Below are positions 52,301 to 59,568 of a stretch of DNA of 64,000 bases, piece by piece. Source of the stretch: CAVLDP01 sp963661945 (GTDB lineage Bacteria; Bacillota; Clostridia; Lachnospirales; Lachnospiraceae). How positions within the stretch are numbered: the first letter of the stretch is position 1; each line of letters opens with the position of its first letter. Under the pieces are notes generated by a model, which saw only the letters and a list, made by a program, of their open reading frames with translations, searched no databases and had not been told where the DNA came from. The translations under genes were made by a program, and so were the position numbers. Location of the stretch: positions 108,890-172,889 of the forward strand of contig CAVLDP010000002.1 in NCBI GenBank assembly GCA_963661945.1, given 5' to 3'.

Positions 52301-53872
52301 AGAATCGATTGGCGGATTTGTAACCTGCGCAAATAACTGCTTGAAATAATCAAATAGTGGATGATATTCCTTCGATAGAACAGCAAGAGGTGTGTCCACA
52401 CCCATAGCACCAACAAGCTCTGTGCCATTTAATGCCATGTTCTCTATCTCTTCCATATATTCTTCATAGGTATAACCAAAGGATTTGAGCAAGCGAAGAA
52501 GCTCTTCCTCTTCATAGCTTGGTGTCTTAGCATTTGGAATCTTAACATCCTTAAGTGTCACAAGATTCGCATCCAACCACTCACCATAAGGCTCCTTGGC
52601 AGCATATTTTGCCTTCAGTTCTTCATCAGAGATAATTCTTCCAGCCTTCGTGTCCACCAGAAGCATCTTACCAGGATGCAGTCTTTCCTTGGTCAGAATG
52701 TGAGCTTCATCAATATCTAGCACACCAACCTCAGAAGACAAAATTAATCGGTCATCATCCGTTACATAATATCTGGATGGACGAAGACCATTTCGATCAA
52801 GAATTGCTCCCATCACATCTCCATCTGAATAGAGAATAGAAGCCGGACCATCCCATGGCTCCATCATGGTTGCATAGTATTGATAGAAGTCCCTTCCTTC
52901 CTGAGAAATGGTATCATTATGTGCCCATGGCTCAGGAATCAGGATAGATGCAGCAAGTGGCAGTTCCATACCTGCCATCGTTAAGAATTCCAGCGTATTA
53001 TCGAGCATGGCAGAATCTGATCCAGCCTGAGAGATCACAGGAAGAATTCTAGTCATATCAGAAGATGAGAAGGCTTCTGTATACATAGTCTCTTCTCGAG
53101 CCAGCATCTTATCCGCATTGCCCTTAATCGTATTAATCTCTCCATTATGAACCAGCATTCTATTTGGATGCGCTCTCTCCCAGCTTGGATTGGTATTCGT
53201 TGAGAAACGAGAATGCACCATAGCGATTGCAGATTCAAAGTCCTTATCCTGAAGATCTCCAAAGAAGGTTCGAAGCTGACCAACCAGGAACATACCCTTG
53301 TAGACAATCGTTCTGCAGCTAAGAGATGGTACATAAGTACTCTCTGAACTCTGCTCAAAAACACGACGAATCACATAAAGCTTACGGTCAAATTCCAGAT
53401 CGGTCTTAAGCTCTGCAGGTCTTTTGATAAAGCCCTGATAGATTTCTGGCATTGAGGAGAGTGCCTTTGCTCCAAGGACATTTGGAAATGTAGTAACCTT
53501 TCGGAAGCCAAGGAATTCTAATCCTTCTTTCTCAACAATCACCTCAAACATCTTCATGGCCTGGCGCTTCTTAAGCTCCGTCTGTGGAAAGAAGAACATG
53601 CCAACAGCGTATTCTCTCTCGCCACCGATTTCGATTCCCTCTGCTTTACAGACCTTCTTCATGAACTTATGCGGAATCTGTGTCAGGATACCAACACCAT
53701 CTCCAGTCTTGCCTTCTCCGTCCTTACCAGCTCTATGTTCCAGATTCTCTACAATCTTAAGAGCATCATCCACAATCTGATGACTCTTCTTGCCCTTGAT
53801 ATTAACAACCGCACCGATACCGCAATTGTCATGTTCAAACTCACTTCTGTACAAACCTTGATTTGCTTCCAT
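49346..53872 (-). CDS. gltB: Glutamate synthase large subunit
   Basis: 1508 residues, full length. The mature N-terminus is Cys17 in HDNCGIGAV (a 16-residue propeptide is removed), the amide-transfer nucleophile. After the glutaminase domain (to about 430) follow the central domain, the FMN-binding synthase domain (about 830-1200, with GEGGESDERLESAGTDHDRSSAIKQVASGRFGV in part), the [3Fe-4S] ligands in CNLDTCPMGVAT, and the C-terminal GxGxG beta-helix (about 1270-1450). AAGGAG gives the ATG. It starts 41 bases after a hexaloop terminator (53913-53963), so its expression is likely attenuated. First gene of gltB-gltD-glnA-ANTAR. Confidence 0.98.
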   Translation of the reverse strand: MEANQGLYRSEFEHDNCGIGAVVNIKGKKSHQIVDDALKIVENLEHRAGKDGEGKTGDGVGILTQIPHKFMKKVCKAEGIEIGGEREYAVGMFFFPQTELKKRQAMKMFEVIVEKEGLEFLGFRKVTTFPNVLGAKALSSMPEIYQGFIKRPAELKTDLEFDRKLYVIRRVFEQSSESTYVPSLSCRTIVYKGMFLVGQLRTFFGDLQDKDFESAIAMVHSRFSTNTNPSWERAHPNRMLVHNGEINTIKGNADKMLAREETMYTEAFSSSDMTRILPVISQAGSDSAMLDNTLEFLTMAGMELPLAASILIPEPWAHNDTISQEGRDFYQYYATMMEPWDGPASILYSDGDVMGAILDRNGLRPSRYYVTDDDRLILSSEVGVLDIDEAHILTKERLHPGKMLLVDTKAGRIISDEELKAKYAAKEPYGEWLDANLVTLKDVKIPNAKTPSYEEEELLRLLKSFGYTYEEYMEEIENMALNGTELVGAMGVDTPLAVLSKEYHPLFDYFKQLFAQVTNPPIDSIREKIVTATTVYVGTNGNLLAEKPENCNVLKIENPILSDLDLLKISKMNKPGLKVSKVSILYYKSTPIARVLDQLFVAVDKAYADGTNVLILSDRGVDENHVAIPSLLAVAAVHKHLVQTKKCTAMSLILESGEPRAVHHFATLLGFGASAVNPYLAHASIAKLCDAELLNKDYYAAVNDFDHAVITGIVKIASKMGISTIQSYQGSKMFEAIGISEEVVEKYFPGVVSPIGGITLDDIAEATDRQHSKAFDPLGLASDLTISSVGKHKMRSQGELHRYNPRTIHMLQKATRDGSYEEFKMYTSMVDAEETGYIRSLMDFNYPEEGVSLDEVESVENIVRRFKTGAMSYGSISGEAHEALAIAMNHLHGKSNSGEGGESDERLESAGTDHDRSSAIKQVASGRFGVTSRYLVSAKEIQIKMAQGAKPGEGGHLPAKKVYPWIAKTRHSTPGVSLISPPPHHDIYSIEDLAQLIYDLKNANKNARISVKLVSEAGVGTVAAGVAKAGAQVVLISGYDGGTGAAPLSSIHNAGLPWELGLAETHQTLIQNGLRQRVVIETDGKLMSGRDVAIAAILGAEEFGFATAPLVTLGCVMMRVCNLDTCPMGVATQNPELRKKFIGKPEYVENFMRFIAEELREYMARLGVRSIDELVGRTDLLKKKDGLTGAAARLDLSSILTITPDEDCIFNKDHIYDFKLESTLDEKKLLKDANILKAIKDGKKAAYDVNVTNIDRTFGTLLGAEITRNHHDGLTEDSITLNCKGAAGQSFGAFIPRGLTISLIGDANDYLGKGLSGGKLIVKAPEDALYEAENNIIAGNVALYGATSGECYIAGMAGERFCVRNSGATAVVEGVGEHGCEYMTGGRAVILGPTGKNFAAGMSGGVAYVYDENSCLYRNLNKELVLMEKVEGRTDYEELKSMLEKHVKYTGSSKAKKILENYDDELKNFKKIIPADYKKLIATTTKFEEQGLSREDAQIEAFYECVGK

Positions 53873-53912
53873 TTGCTACTCCTTCTCTACAAATAAATTT
53901 GTCTTAACGCAT

Positions 53913-53963
53913 AAAAAACGCCGAAATAATCCCATTACAAGGGAAAATTTCGACGCCATTGTC
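53913..53963 (-). promoter_or_regulatory. Hexaloop/terminator attenuator upstream of gltB
   Basis: Minus strand: GAC, loop AATGGC (53955-53960), GTC, with the GGCGTC part shared with a terminator whose arms CGTCGAAAT...CCC and GGG...ATTTCGGCG close a seven-base loop and run into TTTTTT (53913-53918). The hexaloop stem is only three base pairs here, the weakest of the five copies. It starts right after the pyrG stop; it therefore also terminates pyrG transcripts. A poor promoter-like TTGATT/TATAAC in the end of pyrG may start RNA close by. Confidence 0.65.
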
Positions 53964-53965
53964 TT

Positions 53966-55573
53966 CTATCTCATATTGTTATAATCAATTGCTGCCTTAA
54001 TCAAGCCACGAAACATTGGATGTGCCTTGTCCGGTCTGGACTTAAACTCCGGATGAGCCTGAGTAGCAACAAAAAATGGATGATCTGTAAGCTCAATAAT
54101 CTCTACAATTCTGCCATCTGGGGAAAGGCCAGATAACATCATTCCATTTTGTTCAAACTCTTCTCGATAAGCGTTATTGACCTCGTATCTATGACGATGT
54201 CTCTCTGAGATATCCTCAGAGCCATAAAGCTTATAGCACTTAGAATCCGTTCTCAAGTGACACGGATAAGCTCCAAGTCGAAGCGTTCCACCAATATTCT
54301 CGATACCTTCCTGATCTGCCATCAGATGAATTACAGGATTCTTTGTGTCTGGATCAAATTCAATACTTGATGCATCCTTAAGTCCAAGTACATTTCTAGC
54401 AAACTCAATGACAGATAACTGCATTCCAAGGCATAAGCCGAGAAATGGAATCTTCTTTGTTCTTGCATAAGAAATGGCACAAATCTTGCCTTCAATACCT
54501 CTGGTTCCAAAACCACCTGGAACCAAAATACCATCTACATCATGAAGGTACTCTTCAACTGTATCAGGAGTCACCTCTTCGGAATCCACCCAGCGAATAT
54601 GTACATCTGCCTGGTTAGCGATTCCCGCATGCTTCAGCGCTTCCACAACGGATAGATAAGCGTCATGCAAAGCCACATACTTTCCGACAAGTGCAACCGT
54701 CACATCATATTTCGGATTGTGAAGGTTTTGAATCATGGCATTCCATTCCGTAAGATCCGGCTTAGGACAGTCAATATGCAAACATTCGCATACCGCCCTA
54801 GCCAGATTCTCCTCCTCCATCATAATCGGCACTTCATAAAGAGAAGGTGCATCCAGGTTCTGAAGCACATGACTCTTATCGACATTACAAAACTGAGCAA
54901 TCTTCGCCTTCATATCATCATCCACCGGATAATCAGACCTGCAGACTAAGATGTCCGGCCATATACCCATATGCTGAAGTTCCTTCACCGCCATCTGAGT
55001 CGGTTTGGTCTTCATCTCACCAGATGCCTTAAGATATGGAATAAGCGTTACTTCTATAACAATTGCATTTTCTCTGCCAACCTCGGCCTGAAACTGTCGA
55101 ATTGCCTCTAAGAATGGCTGAGACTCAATATCTCCAACCGTTCCACCAATCTCAATAATTGAAATAGTTTCCTCAGAAGGAGTCTTGGCTTTATAGAAGC
55201 GGTCTTTAATTTCATTGGTGATATGTGGAATAACCTGAACTGTCCCACCGCCGTAATCGCCATGTCTTTCCTTATTTAGTACTGACCAATAAATCTTGCC
55301 TGTAGTAACGTTGGAATTCTTGTCGAGATTCTCATTGATAAATCTCTCATAATGGCCTAAATCCAAATCCGTCTCTGTTCCATCATCTGTAACGAAGACT
55401 TCTCCATGCTGAATTGGATTCATAGTTCCAGGGTCCATATTGATATATGGATCAAACTTCTGCATTGTCACATGATAGCCTCTTGCCTTTAACAGTCTAC
55501 CAAGTGATGCAGCAGTAATACCCTTGCCAAGTCCAGAAACAACGCCGCCAGTCACAAATACATACTTGACCAT
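53966..55573 (-). CDS. pyrG: CTP synthase
   Basis: 535 residues. It aminates UTP to CTP using glutamine. The synthetase domain begins MVKYVFVTGGVVSGLGKGI (Walker-type loop), continues with EIGGTVGDIESQPF, and the C-terminal class I glutaminase domain has FLGLCLGMQ with the nucleophile Cys and the later His-Glu (THPEF-like AHPEFKSRP). The frame is open to 55645, but the ATG at 55573 has AAGGAG five bases upstream, and the longer start would lie in the attenuator. A strong promoter and hexaloop terminator precede it. It uses glutamine, like the other genes of the set. Confidence 0.98.
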   Translation of the reverse strand: MVKYVFVTGGVVSGLGKGITAASLGRLLKARGYHVTMQKFDPYINMDPGTMNPIQHGEVFVTDDGTETDLDLGHYERFINENLDKNSNVTTGKIYWSVLNKERHGDYGGGTVQVIPHITNEIKDRFYKAKTPSEETISIIEIGGTVGDIESQPFLEAIRQFQAEVGRENAIVIEVTLIPYLKASGEMKTKPTQMAVKELQHMGIWPDILVCRSDYPVDDDMKAKIAQFCNVDKSHVLQNLDAPSLYEVPIMMEEENLARAVCECLHIDCPKPDLTEWNAMIQNLHNPKYDVTVALVGKYVALHDAYLSVVEALKHAGIANQADVHIRWVDSEEVTPDTVEEYLHDVDGILVPGGFGTRGIEGKICAISYARTKKIPFLGLCLGMQLSVIEFARNVLGLKDASSIEFDPDTKNPVIHLMADQEGIENIGGTLRLGAYPCHLRTDSKCYKLYGSEDISERHRHRYEVNNAYREEFEQNGMMLSGLSPDGRIVEIIELTDHPFFVATQAHPEFKSRPDKAHPMFRGLIKAAIDYNNMR

Positions 55574-55598
55574 AGTTACTCCTTCCGAGCGTAAAACT

Positions 55599-55645
55599 AA
55601 AAAAAGGCACTTTGCCCGTAACGGGTCAAAGCGCCTTTGCTTCAA
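55599..55645 (-). promoter_or_regulatory. Hexaloop/terminator attenuator upstream of pyrG
   Basis: Minus strand: stem arms TTGAAGC (55639-55645) and GCTTTGA (55626-55632), seven base pairs with two wobbles, around the loop AAAGGC (55633-55638). The 3' arm and part of the loop are also the 5' arm of a terminator GGCGCTTTG...CCCG / CGGG...CAAAGTGCC (55606-55635) followed by seven T (55599-55605). The two structures exclude each other. The predicted transcript start (about 55648) lies only three bases before the hairpin. Confidence 0.85.
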
Positions 55646-55654
55646 TACTGTTCA

Positions 55655-55683
55655 AGTATAAATAGAAATTTACTCATTGTCAA
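55655..55683 (-). promoter_or_regulatory. Promoter of pyrG
   Basis: Minus-strand consensus -35 TTGACA (55678-55683) and -10 TATACT (55655-55660), spacer 17, in the gap after dapL. Confidence 0.85.
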
Positions 55684-55705
55684 CAGTAAAGAAGTTGATT
55701 TTCTA

Positions 55706-56920
55706 TTACAGATTTTTGATTCTGTCTACTGCTTCTACGGTGTTTTCATAAGAGCCAAAGGCAGTTAATCTAAAATACCCCTCTCCATGAGGGCCAAAGC
55801 CAGAACCTGGAGTTCCAACTACATTTGCTTCCCGAAGAAGAAAATCAAAGAAATCCCATGACGTCATATTCTCTGGTGTCTTAAGCCAGATATAAGGCGC
55901 ATCCACTCCTCCAGAAACCGAATAACCTGCTTCCTTGAGTCCTGTAAGAATGTAGCTTGCATTCTTCATATAATAATCGACAAGAGCTCGCACTTCCCTC
56001 TTTCCAGTCTCAGAATACACAGCTTCTCCTGCACGCTGAACAATATATGGTGCACCATTATATTTCGTAGAATGACGTCTTGCCCAGAGGCTATGTAGCG
56101 ACACACCGTCTCTTACCAGTTCTTTTGGAACTACTGTATAGCCAAGTCGCAGTCCAGTAAAGCCAGCATTCTTTGAGAAAGAATGTAGTTCAATCGCACA
56201 TTCTCTTGCACCCTCACATTCATATATGCTATGTGGAATGTTAGGACTACTGATATAGGCTTCATAAGCTGCATCATAGATAATAATGGAGCCATGATAA
56301 TTTGCATAATCCACCCATTTCTGAAGTTCATCCTTGGTAATTACTGCGCCTGTCGGATTATTAGGGAAGCACAGATAAATCAAATCTGGAACCTTCTCAG
56401 GGAATTCTGGAGCAAAGCCATTTTCTTCCTTGCAAGGCATATAGATAATTCGATCAAACATTCCTGTTGCTTCATTATATTCACCAGCTCTGCCTGCCAT
56501 CACATTGGAATCCACGTAGACTGGATATACTGGGTCGCATACAGCAATCACATTGTCCGGACCAAAGATTTCCTGGATATTGGCGGAGTCACACTTGGCA
56601 CCATCGGAGACAAAGATTTCATCCGCTTCAATCTGACAATCTCTATCCTTATAGTCATTCTTAGAAATGGCAGATCGAAGAAATTCATAGCCAAGATCTG
56701 GTGCATATCCTCGAAATGTCTGCTCTGATGCCATCTCATCTACCGAAGTATGAAGTGCAGAAATAATCGAGTCAGACAGAGGTCTCGTAACATCACCTAT
56801 GCCTAGACGAATAATCACCTTGTCCGGATTCTCCTCACTAAAGGCTGCAACCTTTTTACCAATGGTAGAAAATAGATAACTACCTGGCAGCTTCGTAAAA
56901 TTGTCATTGATACTAACCAT
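55706..56920 (-). CDS. dapL: LL-diaminopimelate aminotransferase
   Basis: 404-residue PLP enzyme that converts tetrahydrodipicolinate straight to LL-diaminopimelate. It shows the N-terminal NDNFTKLPGSYLFSTIGKKV, GIGDVTRPL, FVSDGAKCDSANIQEIFG and the PLP lysine in SFSKNAGFTGLRLGY (about 265-279). The presence of dapL shows the aminotransferase variant of lysine and cell wall DAP synthesis, usual in clostridia. It is 12 bases after dapF, at the end of the asnB operon. Confidence 0.97.
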   Translation of the reverse strand: MVSINDNFTKLPGSYLFSTIGKKVAAFSEENPDKVIIRLGIGDVTRPLSDSIISALHTSVDEMASEQTFRGYAPDLGYEFLRSAISKNDYKDRDCQIEADEIFVSDGAKCDSANIQEIFGPDNVIAVCDPVYPVYVDSNVMAGRAGEYNEATGMFDRIIYMPCKEENGFAPEFPEKVPDLIYLCFPNNPTGAVITKDELQKWVDYANYHGSIIIYDAAYEAYISSPNIPHSIYECEGARECAIELHSFSKNAGFTGLRLGYTVVPKELVRDGVSLHSLWARRHSTKYNGAPYIVQRAGEAVYSETGKREVRALVDYYMKNASYILTGLKEAGYSVSGGVDAPYIWLKTPENMTSWDFFDFLLREANVVGTPGSGFGPHGEGYFRLTAFGSYENTVEAVDRIKNL

Positions 56921-56932
56921 CGAACTAATCTC

Positions 56933-57778
56933 CTATTCCATTTCTATCGTTCCAGTAAATACTTCTGTGGCAGGTCCAGTCATATAAATATGATTATTCT
57001 CCCTGTTATAGGAAATGCGGACCGCACCGCCAAGCACATGGACCGTCAATTCATCCTCTGTAAAGCCATTTAGGATACAAGAAAGTGCAGTAGCACAACA
57101 ACCCGTGCCACAAGCCAATGTCTCTCCGGTGCCTCTCTCCCAGACCCGCATCTTTACATTTCGTCGGTCAAGGACCTTTACAAATTCTGTATTTGTTCTC
57201 TTAGGGAAAAGATGATGATGTTCAAAATCTGGTCCAATTTTCTCGATATCTAATTCATCTGGATCCAAGAAAATCACAGCATGGGGATTACCCATAGATA
57301 CACAGGTCATCTTATATTCCTGGTCCTTCACTATAATAGGCTCTGATACCACCTGATCAAGCGAGGATACAACAGGAATCTCTGACGGAGTCAAGATCGG
57401 CTCTCCCATGTCAACTGTAATCTCTTCTGCCTTGCCATCCACTGCCTTTACAGATATAGACTTAATCTTACCAAAGCTCTCAATGGTAAAATGATCCGCC
57501 TCTATCATCTTGTGATCAAATACATATTTTGCGACACAACGAATTCCATTACCGCACATCTCGCCACGGCTTCCGTCTGCATTGTACATCTCCATTTCGA
57601 AATCACAAATATCGGATGGGTTGATAAAAATCACCCCATCCGATCCAATTCCAAAATGCCTGTCACTAAGAAAGATCACATATTCTTTTTTTCGTTCCTG
57701 TGGAACGTGTACATCAAATCCATTAATGTACACGTAATCATTTCCACAGCCATGCATTTTAGTAAATTCAATTCTCAT
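56933..57778 (-). CDS. dapF: Diaminopimelate epimerase
   Basis: 281 residues. It converts LL- to meso-diaminopimelate for peptidoglycan and lysine. Both catalytic cysteines are present: MCGNGIRCVAKY (about 73-84) and ACGTGCCATALSC (about 223-235). N-terminal FTKMHGCGNDYVYI is typical. It starts one base after the amt::PII stop and forms with dapL the DAP pathway pair. Confidence 0.97.
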   Translation of the reverse strand: MRIEFTKMHGCGNDYVYINGFDVHVPQERKKEYVIFLSDRHFGIGSDGVIFINPSDICDFEMEMYNADGSRGEMCGNGIRCVAKYVFDHKMIEADHFTIESFGKIKSISVKAVDGKAEEITVDMGEPILTPSEIPVVSSLDQVVSEPIIVKDQEYKMTCVSMGNPHAVIFLDPDELDIEKIGPDFEHHHLFPKRTNTEFVKVLDRRNVKMRVWERGTGETLACGTGCCATALSCILNGFTEDELTVHVLGGAVRISYNRENNHIYMTGPATEVFTGTIEME

Positions 57779-57779
57779 A

Positions 57780-59543
57780 TTATTCTACATCCTGAAGTGC
57801 TTCGAAGTCTTCTTCACCTGTACGAACCTTGACTACTCTCTCTACGTCATATACGAAGATCTTACCATCACCAATATGTCCGGTATAAAGAGTCTTCTTT
57901 GCAACATCAATTACATCCTGAACTGGAATCTTGGATACGATAACCTCTACCTTAATCTTAGGCAGAAGAGTTGCATCAATCTCAGCTCCACGATACATAT
58001 TGCCAGAGCCCTTCTGAATACCGCAGCCCATAACCTGAGTCACAGTCATGCCTGTAACGCCGAGATCATTTAGGGCCTTACGAAGCTTGTCATAGCGAGA
58101 CAGCTTGGCGATAATAACAACCTTATGGATTCCGGATTCAGATACTGGAGCGGATACTACCTTAACTGCTGCATCACGCTGTGCCTTCGTAGCTGTTACA
58201 TAATCATCATTTCCAAGATCAGTATTCTCATTCACATCCATCACGTCTGATGAAACGTCCATAATGGAGAAGCCTGCATATGCAGATGGAAGGCCATGTT
58301 CTGTAGCATCAAGTCCAGTTAACTCTTCCTCTTCAGATACGCGAAGTCCATTTGTCACCTTGATAATTCCAAAGATTGCAAAGGCACCAACAACAGTCCA
58401 TGCAGCTGTTGCAAAGAGACCTACGAACTGGAGTCCAAGCTGATGAAGTCCGCCGCCATAGAAGAGACCCTCTTCAATACCAGCTGTTGCAAATCCAGGT
58501 GCTGTATCTGTTGCAAAGAGACCTACTGCAATTGTTCCCCAAATACCATTGAACATATGAACTGCAACAGCACCAACAGGATCATCTACATGAAGTACGT
58601 AGTCATCAAACCATACACCGAAGCAAACAAGAAATCCTGCAACAAGACCAATAATTGCTGCACCAAGACAGTCTGTAACATCACAAGGAGCTGTAATTGC
58701 TACAAGGCCAGCCAGAGATGCGTTTAAGCACATAGATACATCTGGCTTACCATACTTAAGCCAAGTGAAGCACATCGTAGTAACGGTAGCAACTGCTGGT
58801 GCTACTGTTGTGGTAAGGAAGATTGATCCAAGCGTTGCTACATCCGTTGCAGCTGCACCATTGAATCCATACCAACCAAGCCAGAGAATAAATACACCAA
58901 GAGATGCAATAACAAGATTGTGACCAGGGAAAGCATTTACCTTAACTACCTTGCCATCCTTATCTCTTGTAAACTTACCAATACGTGGTCCAAGCATCCA
59001 AGCACCAATCAGGGCGCAGATACCACCAACCATATGAATACAGTTAGAACCAGCATAATCATGGAAGCCCATCTGTGCTAAGAAGCCACCGCCCCAGGTC
59101 CAATGCGCTTCAATCGGATATACAATTGCTGAGATCAAAGCAGAATAGATACAGTAAGAGGAGAACTTTGTTCTCTCAGCCATGGCACCTGATACAATCG
59201 TTGCTGTAGTTGCGCAGAATACCAAATTAAATACAAAGCTTGAATAATCAAAGGAAGCATAATGAGAAAAAACTTCAAAATTGATCACACCAGCAAATGC
59301 TCCAGTAGAGCCATCTGGGTTCGTGCCAAGCATTAAAGATGCTCCAATTAGGAACCACATTACGGTACCAATACAGAAATCCATCAGATTCTTCATAATG
59401 ATGTTTCCTGCGTTCTTAGCTCGTGTAAAACCTGTCTCACACATTGCAAATCCGGCCTGCATCCAGAAAACGAATGCTGCGCCAATCAAAAACCAGACTC
59501 CGTACACTTCGTCTGTAACAAAGCTACTAATAACTTCAGTCAT
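57780..59543 (-). CDS. amt: Ammonium transporter fused to a PII signal domain
   Basis: 587 residues. The first 430 are an Amt/Mep/Rh transporter of about eleven membrane segments, with CETGFTRAKNAGNI and the DYAGSNCIHMVGGICALIGAW signature, plus GFNGA near 235. After a linker of about 40 residues rich in Asp and Asn comes a complete PII (GlnB/GlnK-like) domain at 471-587, with VTQVMGCGIQKG (T-loop base), Tyr517 in NMYRGAEID (the uridylylation position) and the B-loop TGHIGDGKIFV. Normal PII is a separate protein that blocks Amt; here the gate is tethered. The gene follows glnN by 25 bases. Confidence 0.95.
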   Translation of the reverse strand: MTEVISSFVTDEVYGVWFLIGAAFVFWMQAGFAMCETGFTRAKNAGNIIMKNLMDFCIGTVMWFLIGASLMLGTNPDGSTGAFAGVINFEVFSHYASFDYSSFVFNLVFCATTATIVSGAMAERTKFSSYCIYSALISAIVYPIEAHWTWGGGFLAQMGFHDYAGSNCIHMVGGICALIGAWMLGPRIGKFTRDKDGKVVKVNAFPGHNLVIASLGVFILWLGWYGFNGAAATDVATLGSIFLTTTVAPAVATVTTMCFTWLKYGKPDVSMCLNASLAGLVAITAPCDVTDCLGAAIIGLVAGFLVCFGVWFDDYVLHVDDPVGAVAVHMFNGIWGTIAVGLFATDTAPGFATAGIEEGLFYGGGLHQLGLQFVGLFATAAWTVVGAFAIFGIIKVTNGLRVSEEEELTGLDATEHGLPSAYAGFSIMDVSSDVMDVNENTDLGNDDYVTATKAQRDAAVKVVSAPVSESGIHKVVIIAKLSRYDKLRKALNDLGVTGMTVTQVMGCGIQKGSGNMYRGAEIDATLLPKIKVEVIVSKIPVQDVIDVAKKTLYTGHIGDGKIFVYDVERVVKVRTGEEDFEALQDVE

Positions 59544-59568
59544 AACTTTTTATCCTCTCTTTTTCTAA

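Noticed and set aside
55574..55645. A longer pyrG reading frame starting at 55645
   Set aside because: It would translate through the terminator and hexaloop hairpin and adds 24 residues without family support; ATG at 55573 has a good ribosome binding site and the normal N-terminus.
59544..59568. A sixth hexaloop attenuator between glnN and amt
   Set aside because: The 25-base gap contains no inverted repeat and no AA(A/T)GGC loop; amt is simply read through from glnN.
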